A DNA stretch of 64,000 nucleotides from Pseudovirgaria hyperparasitica (taxonomy: Eukaryota; Ascomycota; Dothideomycetes; Acrospermales; Acrospermaceae), in NCBI RefSeq assembly GCF_010093815.1, contig NW_022985569.1:62001-126000 (forward strand). Direction: 5' to 3'. This document shows, piece by piece, positions 52,458-63,974 of the stretch. Under the pieces are notes generated by a model, which did no database searches, had not been told where the DNA came from, and saw only the letters and a program-made list of their open reading frames with translations. Each line of letters starts with the position of its first letter. The stretch's first letter is position 1. Made by a program: the position numbers and the translations under genes.

Positions 52458-54870
52458 GGCGGGTTAGTGCTTTGGCTGCAGGATGCGCCGGTAGTTAGTC
52501 TGCACCACACTTCGACCGTAACCCTGAACTAGTGGGCCGGCAAGTCAGGGCGAGTGATTGGTGTGACCGTGTTTGTGTATAGCGGGAGCAGCTAATAGCG
52601 CTGGAGCGAGCGATAGGATAAAGGGAGTGGATTTGTGAAATCGATGTTCGAGGGGGTGAAAGAAGAGTCAAGACCTCGGCGACGGACAGGAACAGACAAA
52701 CCACCTTGATATGAGAAACCGTCGTATATAATAATAGTCCAAGCAGCCAGCACACACGCTCACGAAACAAGTGCACGCCTTTTTTAAAGTTCCCCGACAG
52801 AAAGCATGCTGTCGCCCAGGGATATGGCCTCAAGGGCAGAAAAAGCGTAATAAAGGCACAAGACATCTAGGATTGCCTGCCCAAGCCCACTCAGCTCCTG
52901 CATTCTGCATGCGGGGGGTTGCAGAGAGTGAAAGTGTGTACAATTTAGAATCTACCGATCCAGGGACAGGGACACTGGCAAAGAGCCGACGGTGCAGATG
53001 CAACAGGACAACAACGAATCAACAGTCAGGACACATCCGGTTTCAGCACTTGGTCGATGCAGGGGCACAAGTATTACTCAAAGTGAGAATGGACTAGTGT
53101 AGTGATCGGCCGCTTGGGGGTGTCGGCGGCTGGTTCGGTTGGTTGTTGTCAAGATGTGATGATTATTATTCCATGTCGGGTCAGTCCACGTCCATTCACT
53201 CACTACTGTCCTGGTCCTGGCTGCCGCATAGATAGCACGTACATAGCATGGCTACCATTGCTCGAAACAAACTTTAATCTGCGGCAGTCGATGCGATGTT
53301 AAAATGGCAGCATACAAACATAAAGCTGCATCAGCGCGGCTCCAGGTCAGATCATCTGCCCTGAGAGTGAGAGACGAGACAGATTCGAGAAAACGTTCCT
53401 TGCGTGGATCATTCCATGGTTCATCTCAGATCGCTGCCGGCGAGCTAGGAGAGTTTATTTGATTTCCACGATCCACCCCTGGCTCCATCATCACGACCAA
53501 AGGATGCCGTGTCATGTCGTGACTTTGGCCTTGGCCTCCCCAACTACCAGATGATCCATTCTTTCATCCACCCATTCCGTCCAGACGCAGATAATTAGTG
53601 AACCGATCTGATATTCGCGATTAAGCCACACCTGCTCGGCGTCGTGCTATCGGGGCTTGATGTGGAGAGTTTTACAACATGCCCTCGTAGCAATTTCCTT
53701 CCACTCAGCTTCCAGGGATGCTTACGTAGCCAGTACGGCTTGTGGCTGTATCTGTGTTAATGAATAGAAGTCTCGATCGAAGGCTTTCCTGAACATGGTC
53801 CCATGGTCCTGGCCTTCTGGTGCCTGTGCCTGTGCCTGTGCCTGGAGATCCCCAGGTAGGGAGTTGATTAGTTACTTAGCTTAGGGTCTTGGGTGCACTA
53901 AACAGCAGCCAACAACGTCGAGGCAGGGCGAAAATGCTGGCTAAACGCTCCGGCTTTCTTCTGAGGCGTAGGCGCCACATGTGGAGAAAAGACAGCTTGT
54001 TGTTTTGTTTCATTCTTCTCAATAGCGTCTTGCATAATCCAGCTCGTTCGAGCCAATGGCCTTTCACTGCCCATAAAAGGCCCTGGCTATTACCCGCCCA
54101 GACTCCATTCCAGGCCGCGGAAGTAGAGTATCCTGCCATCCCCGGATTACTGACGGTGACGGTGAAGCGGCCCATGCCGGTCAATCCTTTAGGAATTCGT
54201 TGCATATTGGTTGCCTTGATTAAACATGTGAAATAGATAGTCAAGATGCTGAATCCGTTCCGACTGTGACAGCTCACGCATACAATCATGTACTATAGTA
54301 GTTTTTCAAATAACGTAATCTGGAATAATCGATAGTCCTCCCATCGGATTCCTTTTTCCTTCCCTTGTGTGACAGGGTAGCATTCCTGCATCCCGGGAGA
54401 ATGGTGACGAGGATCTTGGACTGGCACGTCAACAAGGCCCAGGGATTTGGAAAGCAGATAAAAAGCAAGTCAGGCAGTTGGGGTGTTGTTATTATTATGA
54501 TAGGAATGTAATAAACATAGCATCCGTACGTACGTACCCATGCCAGGTAAGGGAATGATGGATCATGGCTGGCTGTGTTGAGTGGATGCATGGCTTGAAA
54601 ATGGCTGAAATGGCTGAAGTAGCAAGGGCGAGTTTTGGCATCCGGGCGGCACTAATGGAACTTCCTCCACAGCCCTGGAACGATCTCCCCACCAACACCA
54701 AACACTTTCACACTTTCACTGCATTATTCACTTGCGTCAGTAGTCAGAGTGAGGCGAAGCTCCAACAGCACGACGCGTCGTCGCTTAGCCGATTTCTCGT
54801 GTCGCGCCTATCGTCATCTCCACATTCCGATCTCACTCATTCTTCGTCGTTCTCTTCTGCTTCCAGAGTC
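52458..54870. other. 2.4-kb divergent intergenic region
   Basis: Promoters of two genes read away from each other. A (TGCCTG)n hexamer run lies at 53821-53844. Frames such as 53876-54289 (minus) and 53889-54236 (plus) have no motif. Nothing else recognised. Confidence 0.45.
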
Positions 54871-55710
54871 ATGTCAGCTCCCAGTCTGCCTCCGCCAAGC
54901 AGAGATGCGGCATCTTCAGGCTGCCTTCCAACGCCGTTGCAGACTTCGACCGATGACGAACAACACAGCACTCCTGATCCTCCTGGACCTCCTGGGGAAC
55001 CGCAAGCCGATGACCTAGAAAAGCCTCCAGAGTCTCCCTTGACTCCAACCGCCTCTTTTGCAGAGTTGCCAAAGCCAGGACCTCAAAAGTCCAGCTTGCC
55101 CTGCCCACAACGCAAGCCTAAGACTACGTTTCCTGCTTCTGATCCTGTCTTGATCGATCAGCCTCAACCCATTCCAATCTCCGACTTTGATGCCGAGACA
55201 GACGTGTTGGCCATCCGATCAGCCATTTCCATTCTTCAGATCCAGCGCCAGAAGGCACAGAATGATATCAAGACTCTCGAGCGCATCAAGAAGGCTGCTG
55301 TCGCAAGCCCTGAAGAATTTGTTGAAGAACTGAAGTCTGGTCGCACGAGGACACATTTTCCCCAGAATGACTATTTAGGTCCTACTCTAGCCAAGGATTC
55401 TACGAACCATGATGATATCACCATGTCAGAGGACGAGAGCGAGCGCGCATCGAATCAAGCCTCGAAGTTCCCGCGAATACCTCAACGACAGAACGTGGTG
55501 CGTGTACCGCCTATCAACTGGGACAAGTATCAGCTTGTTGGGGAGTCACTAGACAAGCTTCACGAGCAGCAGAGAAAAGCGCCCAGTTCCCAATGGTCGA
55601 AAGACGCCCCGAACGCCCCAGATTATGTCGTTGCAGCCCCGTGGTCGCCTGCTGACAAAATTGATTCGACGACACCTTCGCAACGCAAAGATTCCAAAAA
55701 GGCTGCGTGA
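54871..55710 (+). CDS. Conserved fungal coiled-coil protein, unknown function
   Basis: The frame is open well upstream, but ATG 54871 (279 residues) is the first methionine in a good context, after a pyrimidine-rich leader. The N-terminal 110 residues are Pro/Ser rich. A coiled coil lies at about residues 110-155: DAETDVLAIRSAISIL, QRQKAQNDIKTLERIKKAA, then SPEEFVEELKSGRT. The C-terminus holds RQNVVRVPPINWDKYQLVGESL with LDKLHEEQR-like LDKLHEQQRK and the end block APDYVVAAPWSPADKI. The order of helix, PPINWDKY box and VVAAPW box looks conserved among ascomycete proteins of similar size. I do not know a function; the arrangement suggests a small adaptor in a larger complex. Confidence 0.75.
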   Translation: MSAPSLPPPSRDAASSGCLPTPLQTSTDDEQHSTPDPPGPPGEPQADDLEKPPESPLTPTASFAELPKPGPQKSSLPCPQRKPKTTFPASDPVLIDQPQPIPISDFDAETDVLAIRSAISILQIQRQKAQNDIKTLERIKKAAVASPEEFVEELKSGRTRTHFPQNDYLGPTLAKDSTNHDDITMSEDESERASNQASKFPRIPQRQNVVRVPPINWDKYQLVGESLDKLHEQQRKAPSSQWSKDAPNAPDYVVAAPWSPADKIDSTTPSQRKDSKKAA

Positions 55711-56487
55711 GGGACGAGAACGTACAGAGATCTCTGTAAAGCTCCAACCGCACATACTACCCGCTCGTAGTTGCACGCAGCAAAAGCATGGATAGTCACG
55801 AGTATCATTAACATATTCGCACAATGCGCAAGTCGTATGTACAGCACATTCGACATTATCATGGCTCGTGCCGAGGTACTTAGCATGTCGAGACACTGAT
55901 AAACAACCTCACAATATCTACAGCGTTGTTCATGCATGGTACATGCCAACAAGGACAATGTGGTTTTACTTGAAGATGATAGGCTGTTGCCGCAAAGGAT
56001 GCACAAATACTCTTTTATAATGAAGTCATAGCCAACAATCCCGGCGTGTCAACTCTTCTGACGAAGCAGAGCGTTGAACGTTGTGGAGCCGCCCACGAGT
56101 CAATCAATGAGCTCGTGTCGCGCGCTTGGTGAAGCTTGTTTAGCATCCCTACCAATGACGCAGCATGATAGGACAAACGTAGCCCATTTGAACAAAGACA
56201 GCTGCCAAACATGCTACACGATCCTGTTTCCGGCGATACGCGACGTCAAATATGCTGGGATCAGTCGTGTTACCAGCTATATTCCCTGATCAGGACTCAT
56301 TCACCCTTCGCCTTGGCCTGCGTAATCGGCCATTTAGGGGTCTCTTTGTTCGTGAAATATGTGAATAAAGTATCGCACGTCCTTCACAGCATGAGCTTCT
56401 GTCATATATATCTATATACGTGCAACGTCCCTCAACGATATATACTTAGGTTCTCATTTCGATTGCTGCCAAATACAATATCTCAAA
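55711..56487. other. Intergenic
   Basis: 777 bp between plus-strand genes; no gene or repeat recognised. CATATATATCTATATACG near 56403-56420 could be TATA-like for the next gene. Confidence 0.4.
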
Positions 56488-57431
56488 ATGCGATTTCAAG
56501 CCCTCGTGCCTGTCATTTGCTCCCTCGTAGCTTTCATCCTATCGTTCCTATGTCTCTTCGCGGGAAATAAGCCTGGTTTTATGGAGGACTACAGTCTAAT
56601 CACTGTCAGTATCCATGATCGTCACTCCAATTCAAGCTATTAATTCCACACCAGATCAACACATCCACGATCGGTCAGGGCTACGTTGACGAGCTCCTCA
56701 CCAGCGACTCTGACAACCCCCTCGCCGACATCTGGAACCAAATCAGCGAACCTATAGCTGATGCACTCGACGATGGCCTCGAATCGGTTACCGAAGCCCT
56801 CGGCCTACAGGACTGGTACTCAGCCCATCTCATGAATTATTGCGACGGCACATACACGCCGACTAGCCAGCCCAACGCCACCATCTCCTCAAGCGACATC
56901 CACCAGAACATCAGCAACTGCTCGTCCGCAGCCGCGCTATTCAGCTTCAACCCGAGAGTGGCCCTGGAGCAGAATCTGAATAAGACACGCCTGAACATCA
57001 CACTCGATGAACTGCACTGGCCCAGCGCGATCGACGACGCAGTAAGCACGCTGCGTGGCGCGTACGAGGCTGTTTTTGTGCTCTACTGTCTCGCCATCGG
57101 ACTGATATTCTTCTCCTTACTTGGTAGCCTTGTGGGCATCCTCGCTCTAGGCCGTTACACCGCTCTCGGGAATGTTGTACTAGCTGGGCTGGCGTTCCTG
57201 GCGGTTGGGCTGGCGAGTGCAGTTGTCACGGCCGTCATTGAGATTGGTGGGAATGCCATTAATAAGTATGGTAACGATGTCAGTATAGAGGCGAAGAAGG
57301 GCAGCAAGTTCCTGGCCCTGACATGGGTCGCTACTGCGTTGATGTTTGTGTCAATGGGGACTTGGGTAGTGTTTTGGGTCTTGGGGAGGAGACATTCGAA
57401 GAGGGTGTCGGAGAAAGGTTATAGCTCTTAG
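56488..57431 (+). CDS. SUR7/PalI family plasma-membrane protein
   Basis: Exons 56488-56604 and 56655-57431 (50-nt intron, GTCAGT donor, ACCAG acceptor) give 297 residues. A first membrane segment lies at 5-26 (ALVPVICSLVAFILSFLCLFAG). It is followed by a long extracellular loop with the SUR7 signature: a Trp-Tyr pair (LQDWYSAH), then YCDGTY and a second Cys in NISNCSS, plus several N-glycosylation sites (NAT, NIS, NCS, NKT, NIT). Three more membrane segments follow (VFVLYCLAIGLIFFSLLG, VVLAGLAFLAVGLASAVV, ALTWVATALMFVSMGTWVVF), then a short basic cytosolic tail. Family members sit in eisosomes or act as the PalI/Rim9 helper of ambient-pH sensing. Which branch this is cannot be decided by eye. 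PalC is encoded less than 3 kb away. Confidence 0.85.
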
Positions 57432-58078
57432 GCATCCGTGTTATGGAGGAAAGTAGGCGTCGGTCATGAGTTATGGTTTTGTTTTATCTGTTGAGTCACC
57501 TTTTAGGAACATTCTGGCGTGGATGACACAGGGCGAGCGCGATACCCATGTTTCAAAACTCTTAATACATAATCTAGCTATAGACATTTACTGAATCACT
57601 ACCAGGTTAAAAAAAATTGTATATGTTGAGTTGTGTGAGTATTAGGTCGGAGACGCGGTCACGAGCATTTGCAGGCGCCGACGAGTGCCTAGTAATTAGC
57701 ACCATGCAGACATAACAGAGGGCCCTCCCTCCCGGAACGTGCAAGCTAATCATCCATGGGGGCGACCTCACGTTTCTTCCCACATCAACACACAACGTCG
57801 TCAACACATAATACATCCTATCCACCTCTGTTCTCTCCCACGATGTGCAATTCTACAAGCAAAGTAGCATAGTGGAGACTGCCGAGCTGGCACTTGCCTG
57901 CTGTCGCCTTCACTTACCGCCTCCATTTCCGACCTGCCGACCACCCCGTGAGTACCGATCACCTCCTCGTCCACGGAGCACCCGCTATCTACCTACCCAA
58001 TCCTCTGTTCCCAGACGGTTCAATCAACTATCATCCTGGATCTCGTCGGCGGCTTCATCATCATCAATCATCATCACC
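57432..58078. other. Intergenic
   Basis: 647 bp with the 5' leader of the next gene (pyrimidine-rich with CATCAT repeats just before the ATG). Nothing else recognised. Confidence 0.4.
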
Positions 58079-58763
58079 ATGCCAGGCCGACTCGATGCCG
58101 CTTCAGGCGCCCTAGGCAAGCGGAAGAGGACAGACGACCCTTCCGATAAACACGCTGCAGCGTACGTATATTACCATCCAAAACCTTCCTTAGACGCGGG
58201 TGCTCAATCATACCACGTACAGTATCCTCAAAGCAAAAAGCAGCTCCCTCAGCCTATCCGACCACATGGCCCTCGACACCACCGCTCTCCCGCCATCCCT
58301 CTTCGCCCTGAGCCCCCAAACATCAGCAGCACAAAACACATCTCAATCCCAAGCACACCAACCGCCGCCTCGAAGCCGCCGTAAACTCATCCACCGCATC
58401 TCCCCAATATCCATACACCCTGCTCCCTCAGCGCCACTACATGTGCTCTCCAAAGTCCTCCAGACGCCCTGCCATCGCTGCCATAAAGCACCCCTGCAGA
58501 AGACCGATCTGTCCTCCTATACCGACTGCGCCCGCTGTACAGAGCGCACCTGCGTTGTGTGTATACGGCAGTGTGCATGTGGGCGCAAGATCTGTGCTGA
58601 CTGTAGTGTTGAAGAGGGCGTGGACGGCGACGTGTACTGTCTCGACTGCTTCGGCGCAATACAAGATGTCGACATAACGGGGTCTGAAGAGGCCTGCGGG
58701 GGTACAACTTTCGAGGACAGTGGTCGGATGGCGGATGTGGATCGGGAAATGGAAGAAGGGTGA
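58079..58763 (+). CDS. Cysteine-rich zinc-binding protein, unknown function
   Basis: Exons 58079-58161 and 58223-58763 (61-nt intron, GTACGT donor, GTACAG acceptor) give 207 residues. The N-terminus carries a basic GKRKRTDDP nuclear-type signal. The central part is Pro/Ser rich. A compact zinc domain spans about residues 118-175: CHRCHKAPLQ, CARCTERTCVVCIRQCACG, KICADCSVEEG and YCLDCFG, making five Cys pairs with spacing close to cross-brace (RING/FYVE-like) or B-box-like folds. Similar C-x2-C-rich proteins occur in many ascomycetes without a known role. Translation in the unspliced frame would end before the cysteines, so the intron is essential to the model. Confidence 0.75.
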
Positions 58764-59333
58764 TATTAGAGTGAAGTGAAGGTTGGGTGCAGAAGATGGA
58801 CCCTGGGTTCTGTCGATTTCCCACGAGGCGGAGGACTCGTGGGTGCCATGCGAGAGGGACAAAGGGGACAGTCCCGACAGGGCACGATCTGAACGAGACG
58901 GGTATATTGACAACATTGTTTATCGCCACGTGCACCCACGCGACATTGTTCAGGCGGCCTTTGTTTTGCGTTTTCAAACGGGTCATGTCACAGAACCGGC
59001 GTTTCGAGCTTTCGCCTCTGGAGCATCCTCGTTTTGCGTCTTTTCAGATTACTCTTTCAAACCTGCGCGTCGAAACGCGACATATCCTCAGTATCATCCC
59101 GTCCAGATTAACAACGATATGATATCCTTTCCGAGCGCTTGGTTGTCTATTCACGCATGTACATATTCATGAGGCGAAGTGCGGTCTACATAGCTTAGCG
59201 ATTTGCACATATCTTATGTCTTGTTCTTTGCTTGTTCGAATCTCCCAGATATATCTTTATTTTCTCACTATGAGAGACCATTGTCCGTATCCATATATAT
59301 ATGAATATATATATATATATATATATATATGAT
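58764..59333. other. Convergent intergenic space with (AT)n
   Basis: Between two genes that end toward each other. A (TA)n tract lies at 59295-59330, right before the PalC stop. Confidence 0.5.
59295..59330. repeat. (TA)n dinucleotide repeat
   Basis: About 17 TA units with one GAATAT interruption. Confidence 0.9.
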
Positions 59334-60857
59334 CTAATAGTACGCCCCTACGCCCTCCGGAAACGCTCCTGGCACTACGCTATCGTCGTCCCCACTACTC
59401 TCCCCTTCCTCGACCCGGTCCCCGCTCTCCGGCGGCGCCCTCATCCGCGCAACCTCCTCCGCATCCAAGACCGGCACCTTCCACGGCCTCAACATCTCCC
59501 TCAACGGATCCCGCCCACTCGGCATCCCCGCCAGTAGCGCCGCATACCCAGGTATCGTCTGCACCCCAATCGTATCATTCGTCTTCATCCACTTCCTCTC
59601 CAGATCGTCCAGTATCAGCGCCTCCTCGGCACGCCCGCCGTCCGCACCCCACGCCGTATGCGTCTGCACCTTCTTCGCCTCGCGGCTCTCCTTCCATGAG
59701 CTCTTCAGCTTCGCCAACCCGCTGCGCTTGGCCCCCGTGTCCGCGTCCGCGTCTTCGCTGCCGGCCACGGCCAAGCCCAGCTCGGTCTTCGCGCCGCGTA
59801 GCCATGCGATGCCAAGCCCGACTTTCGCATCTGCTTCGGCGTCGACGCCGAGGAATCGTGCTGCTCTGGCGCGTGCGGTGCGGCGGACGGCGTCGGCGTA
59901 GCGCGCGAGACGTTCGTCGATGCTCCTGCCTGTCCCTCCGCCTGTGCTCGTGCTCGCGGCGGAGAACAGCGAGTGTGCGCGGGAAGCGTGGGCGGCGGCT
60001 TCGAGACAGCAGCGCGCGAACAGGCCGGCGCGCACCTTACCCAGACTGGGCGCCTTGTACATCCATTCGGTGCTGCTCTTGCTGCGGGCCTCGGCCAGGG
60101 CGGCTGGATAGGGATCGTCCTTTGCGACGAAGAGGAGCGTTGCATCGGCGAGGGTGAGGGATTGGAGGGCGGAGATGGCGGAGGGTGAAATGTCTGCGAC
60201 GGGAGGGGTGGGCGCGGACTGGGTGCGCGGCAGTAGGTAAGTGAGAATGGAGTGGGCGTCGAGCATGCTGCGGAGGGCTTTGGCGTGTTGTGCGCTGCGG
60301 GTGGTGAGCGAGAAAGAGTCTGGGGTATCGGCGAGAAGGACTCGGAGGTGTGTGCGGGCAGCGAGGATGTGTGCGAGGGCGAGTGTGAGGAGGGTGAATG
60401 CGAGTTCGGATTCGAGGCTTTTCAGGCGGACGCGACCAGCGCGTGCAGATTCTCTCTCAGTCTTGCTGCTGCTGCCACCGCCATCTTTCTCTTTGTCTTT
60501 GGACTGCGTGCTCGGGAGATTTAAGTTGAGGCCTGGGGTGCTGGACAGTACGGGTTTCCATTCCACGATGACTTCGCTGACGAGCACAACATCGAGCTCT
60601 TCGCCGGCCACGGCCTTGCCAGAGAGGCCAGCATCGAGGGCGAAGAGGTAGGGGAGGTATGCCGTAATGGCCTGTATGAGCTGTGGGAGTTGCGATTGTT
60701 GCTGGGCGGGAGGTGTGCGTTTCCAGGATTTGAGGCATTGGCGTAGAGAGTGACGGTGCGTTGTTGCTGTGAGTGGGAGAGAGGGATGAGTGTAGGAGGT
60801 TAGAGACTGGGATAGAGGCGTCGCACTGGTGGTGGGAAGTTGGAAGGGATACGGCAT
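59334..60857 (-). CDS. palC: pH-response regulator PalC (BRO1-domain protein)
   Basis: One exon; ATG 60857 gives 507 residues beginning MPYPFQLPTTSATPLSQ, matching the PalC N-terminus. The BRO1-like region shows THPSLPLTATTHRHSLR, AITAYLPYLFALDAGLSG, GEELDVVLVSEVIVEWKP, LESELAFTLLTLALAHILAA, EWMYKAPSLGKVRAGLFARCC and WLRGAKTELGL. The C-terminal motifs IPGYAALLAGMPSGRDP and WKVPVLDAEEVARMRAP precede the typical Gly/Ala-Tyr-Tyr end (GVGAYY). PalC binds ESCRT-III Vps32 at cortical sites and relays the alkaline ambient-pH signal that leads to PacC processing. A few alternative upstream codons are open but no ATG precedes in frame. Triplet-repeat Ala/Arg-rich stretches (RRTARARAARFLG) are normal for the family. 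Confidence 0.93.
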   Translation of the reverse strand: MPYPFQLPTTSATPLSQSLTSYTHPSLPLTATTHRHSLRQCLKSWKRTPPAQQQSQLPQLIQAITAYLPYLFALDAGLSGKAVAGEELDVVLVSEVIVEWKPVLSSTPGLNLNLPSTQSKDKEKDGGGSSSKTERESARAGRVRLKSLESELAFTLLTLALAHILAARTHLRVLLADTPDSFSLTTRSAQHAKALRSMLDAHSILTYLLPRTQSAPTPPVADISPSAISALQSLTLADATLLFVAKDDPYPAALAEARSKSSTEWMYKAPSLGKVRAGLFARCCLEAAAHASRAHSLFSAASTSTGGGTGRSIDERLARYADAVRRTARARAARFLGVDAEADAKVGLGIAWLRGAKTELGLAVAGSEDADADTGAKRSGLAKLKSSWKESREAKKVQTHTAWGADGGRAEEALILDDLERKWMKTNDTIGVQTIPGYAALLAGMPSGRDPLREMLRPWKVPVLDAEEVARMRAPPESGDRVEEGESSGDDDSVVPGAFPEGVGAYY

Positions 60858-61355
60858 TGCGCCGTTCAAGTATCGATCCCGAGAGTCAAGGTTTCAGCAT
60901 CTGTCAATTGAGTGAGTATGTTGTATCATCACAGCCATGAAATGAATGCTGTTCGTACCTTCAAACTACGTCGTGTGGGGTTCATGATTCGCGGGGCTGA
61001 GAGACGTCAGTGCTAGACACCCAATCATATAGCTCGGTGTTGTTATCACGTGAAGTGAATTGCTCAATATCGCCCTGATATCTATGCACATAGACGATCA
61101 TAGTACGAGGTTGCTGATACTGCTACTGAATTTACAGCTATAGTTCGTGTAGATAGTCTTTTGCGAACTTCTGGAACGCCACGGGTTGGAGCCCCTCGAT
61201 TCAGAGTAGCTTAAGCTGATATCGATATATGTACAATATGTCCATCTACCCATTATGTAGATTCTCTTTCTTTTAAGCAGTGGCTTGAATGTAGTCGTAT
61301 GATCCAACGAGTTCTGGTCTCGTATATGCGTTGATCGGGGTGTTAGGTGACTATA
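60858..61355. other. Intergenic: palC promoter
   Basis: Contains the palindrome TCACGTGA (61046-61053), about 190 bp before the palC ATG. No other element recognised; a canonical GCCAAG PacC site was not noticed. Confidence 0.4.
61046..61053. promoter_or_regulatory. TCACGTGA palindrome (CACGTG E-box core)
   Basis: The same 8-mer occurs at 938-945 before the bromodomain gene. Both lie 170-190 bp from a start codon. Binding by a bHLH factor is inferred from the core only. Confidence 0.35.
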
Positions 61356-61807
61356 TTAATCTTTCTTCGGGGCGTAATTCATTTGCTCGAACAGATGTCC
61401 CTTGATCTTTGACTCCTTCAACAGCTCGAAGTATCGTTCTATACAGACATGAGAATTAGCGATTGTGCATGATTAGTCTCGGTCTTGATTTGATACAGGT
61501 CCGGGGCGTTTGTGTCCATCCGTCTTCCCTTCTCTTCCCTCTAAGGCGCATATCTTGATTGTTACGAGGTCCTAGGCTTACCTCTTAGCTTTCCACACTT
61601 CTCGAGATGATTTACTCCCTCTGTGTAGTAGCACTTCGCCAGCTCCTCCCGTACTAGTCGTCCCATCATGACCTTAACCCATTGCTCGCGGATGACGGAA
61701 TCCTGAGCCGCCTTGAGTGCATTCGTATCGTCGTAATCAACGCCGTCGAAGGTCGGTGGAACCTTAGGTGCCTTCTCGGCAAACGCCTTTGAAATTGGGG
61801 TCGGCAT
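61356..61807 (-). CDS. NADH:ubiquinone oxidoreductase 12 kDa subunit (complex I, NDUFB10/PDSW-like)
   Basis: Exons 61807-61582 and 61438-61356 (143-nt intron, GTAAGC donor, GTATAG acceptor) give 102 residues, the usual length. The sequence follows the fungal 12 kDa subunit closely: MPTPISKAFAEKAPKVPPTF, DGVDYDDTNALKAAQDSVI, REQWVKVMMGRLVREELAKC and YYTEGVNHLEKCGKLRERYF, then KESKIKGHLFEQMNY. It is an accessory subunit of the membrane arm of complex I, on the intermembrane-space side. The two cysteines at about 59 and 71 are likely structural. The frame is open further upstream but MPTP is where family members start. The last exon is only 83 nt and easily missed. Confidence 0.93.
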
Positions 61808-62566
61808 TGGAGCGTCCTGAGATCTGGTATGAGTGTCGTGGTTGTAATCTCGCTGCGAGGTCGATATGGGGTTGTAGACGCGCAATTGAAGGTTACAGAG
61901 ACTTGCGCCGTCTTCAGGCGGTGATACGAAGTCGACACGACAGGTTATGTTCAGCGTTGCGCGGTGTAAAGATCAAGATGATGAGTGCAGGACTTCGTGA
62001 GGTCGGAGCGTGGAAGTTCGGAGCAAGAGCTACGAGGCTTGGCAAAGTCAACTTTGGTTGTGCCACTGCTCAGCAGAATACTCCACTCCTGCGATGTATT
62101 TATTATAGAGAAGTTGGATTCTCAGGTCGCCTGGACCTCTGGTCTACCAGGCATTGATCTGAACGACTTCTCATCCCAGCAAGCTGCCTTCAAGGTGAGA
62201 CCAGCCAGTGTCACAGTCCGCGACACTTTCATTGGTCTTCACCATCGCAATTCTACGAAGTGCATCCAGGAAACTATAAATCATATATGCGATAGCATCA
62301 GGTATCAAGCGAACGAATCGAGATACTTCTAATGATTGATTTTCATTCGATCTATTTGCTGTCCGTCGCAACGATATTGTCAATGGACAGAATTATAGCC
62401 TTGTCCCTTCTTCACAAAGCGATAGTACAACTTTTCTATCACAACGCCGCTTGAGCATTTCCAGTCCCAGTAAGATAGAGCAACATTCTGCAATGAGGTA
62501 TGGGGTTCCAGAGCTCTCTAGATATATCATACCACCTATAAAGTAATAGCTAGGCAAGCGGGGGCT
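61808..62566. other. Intergenic
   Basis: 759 bp between two minus-strand genes (promoter of the complex I gene, 3' region of the RBR gene). Nothing else recognised. Confidence 0.4.
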
Positions 62567-63974
62567 TCAAAATCTGTGTCTCAGGCAATTCAAGCATGCC
62601 CGAAGATTACAGTCTTGACACTCGAATATGTACCGTCTGAATAGGCTATGACATCCGCGACACTCGATAAAGTCCTTGCCATTGACAGCAAAATATCTAT
62701 CAAATCTGCCTCCGTTGGGTCTGTGTTCGCAGTCCAATTGAAGAGGACTTGGCCATACCGGTGCTTCTCGAGCTCGTACATTTCCTGACCTGGAATTTGG
62801 ATCCGTATAGATGATTCGGTCGACCCTCGCGTGGTCACATTGACACGTCTTCCATACCTTGCCGCATTCATAGCAGAACTGGGCACCACAGGGACATCTA
62901 TAGGATTAGTGAAATGAACACAGACTGACATCTAAGCACTTACTCAATGTGATTGCATCCGGCATCGATTGCTACCATGTGCCGGCACTTCAAGCACTGC
63001 TGCCATTCCTTCTCCTGTGCCGTCGAGAGTAACGACTTGGTGTCTTTATCCTCGGGACAGAGTCCATCGTGTTGGGGGCTCTTGCATACAGCACAGGTCT
63101 TGCGGTTGCATCCCCGACAAGTACCAACACTGGCCTGTATTCTGTCTGGTGGGATGAATCGGTGGCATAGCTCTTCTGAACAGTATGTCGGATTCGGCGT
63201 CGAGAGCTCAATTCTTCGGATTTCGAATTCGGCCAAAAAGTCTCTCGTGAAAAAGTCTTGAACTGAGCTCAGAGGAATGTGACCCTTACAACAGCGAGGT
63301 GGAAACAAGCCACTGTCGGTCATCGATGCTTCAAACATCCCACGAAGACAATCACGACAGTAATTATGTGGTTCTGGCTGGCAGGAGAGCCGGATCACAT
63401 CAAAATGATGAAAGGACTCGCCACACGACGAGCATTCATGTCGGACGATCTCTTGAGCCTTTCCTTTGCCTTTCCCCAACCGTGCCATTGACGACTCTCC
63501 TTTTACAGAGTTGTCGTCGCTATGCTCGTTTTTTACCAGAATATGCGAAGCTGAGTCATCCCAGTCAAGAAGACGTAGTCCAGAAGTGATCTCAGTGACA
63601 ACACGCTCATCATCATGTACAGCAGAGATGACGAGCGCACAGTCATCAAAGAATCTAGTGGACATGTCGCGGTCTTGTACATTGACCTGCTTTCCTCCTA
63701 GGCGACACGCAAGTTCGTGGTCTTGGCTCGCGGTTCTGTCTTGTTGAACGAGGCGAATGATCTCGGTGCGATTTTGTCTTTCTTCCCGAAGAGAGTTACC
63801 AAGAAATTCAAGGGCGCATTTTCGATCATCGACTATTCGAATGTTTGCCTCGAGCTCTGCTCTAAAAGTTTCGAGAGCATTGTCAATGCCGTCACTATCG
63901 TCGGTGCTTGCAAGAATCGTGTTGATATCTTCGAGCCACAGCCTATAGGCCAACTCGATAGACGCAGGATCCAT
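62567..63974 (-). CDS. RBR (RING-between-RING) E3 ubiquitin ligase
   Basis: Exons 63974-62944 and 62897-62567 (46-nt intron, GTAAGT donor, TATAG acceptor) give 453 residues. The N-terminal 170 residues are helical and charged. RING1 begins at CSSCGESFHHFDVIRLSC, followed by YCRDCLRGMFEASMTDS and CCKGHIPL. The IBR part has YCSEELCHRFIPP, CRGCNRKTCAVC and HDGLCPEDKDTKSLL. RING2 has CLKCRHMVAIDAGCNHI with the catalytic Cys at about 340, then CPCGAQFCYECGKVWKTCQC. A further Cys-rich C-terminus (ECRGCHSLFRRYIFECQDC, RACLNCLRHRF) ends the protein and is only revealed by staying in the spliced frame. RBR ligases pass ubiquitin through that cysteine. Fungi contain many paralogues of this kind with unknown targets. 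Confidence 0.87.

Noticed and set aside
53876-54289. 137-codon minus frame as a gene
   Set aside because: No motif, both strands are equally open, and no plausible splice partners were seen.
61140-61210. tRNA-like sequence (GGGTTGGAGCCCC)
   Set aside because: No matching acceptor stem or T-loop GTTCRA; no cloverleaf can be drawn.
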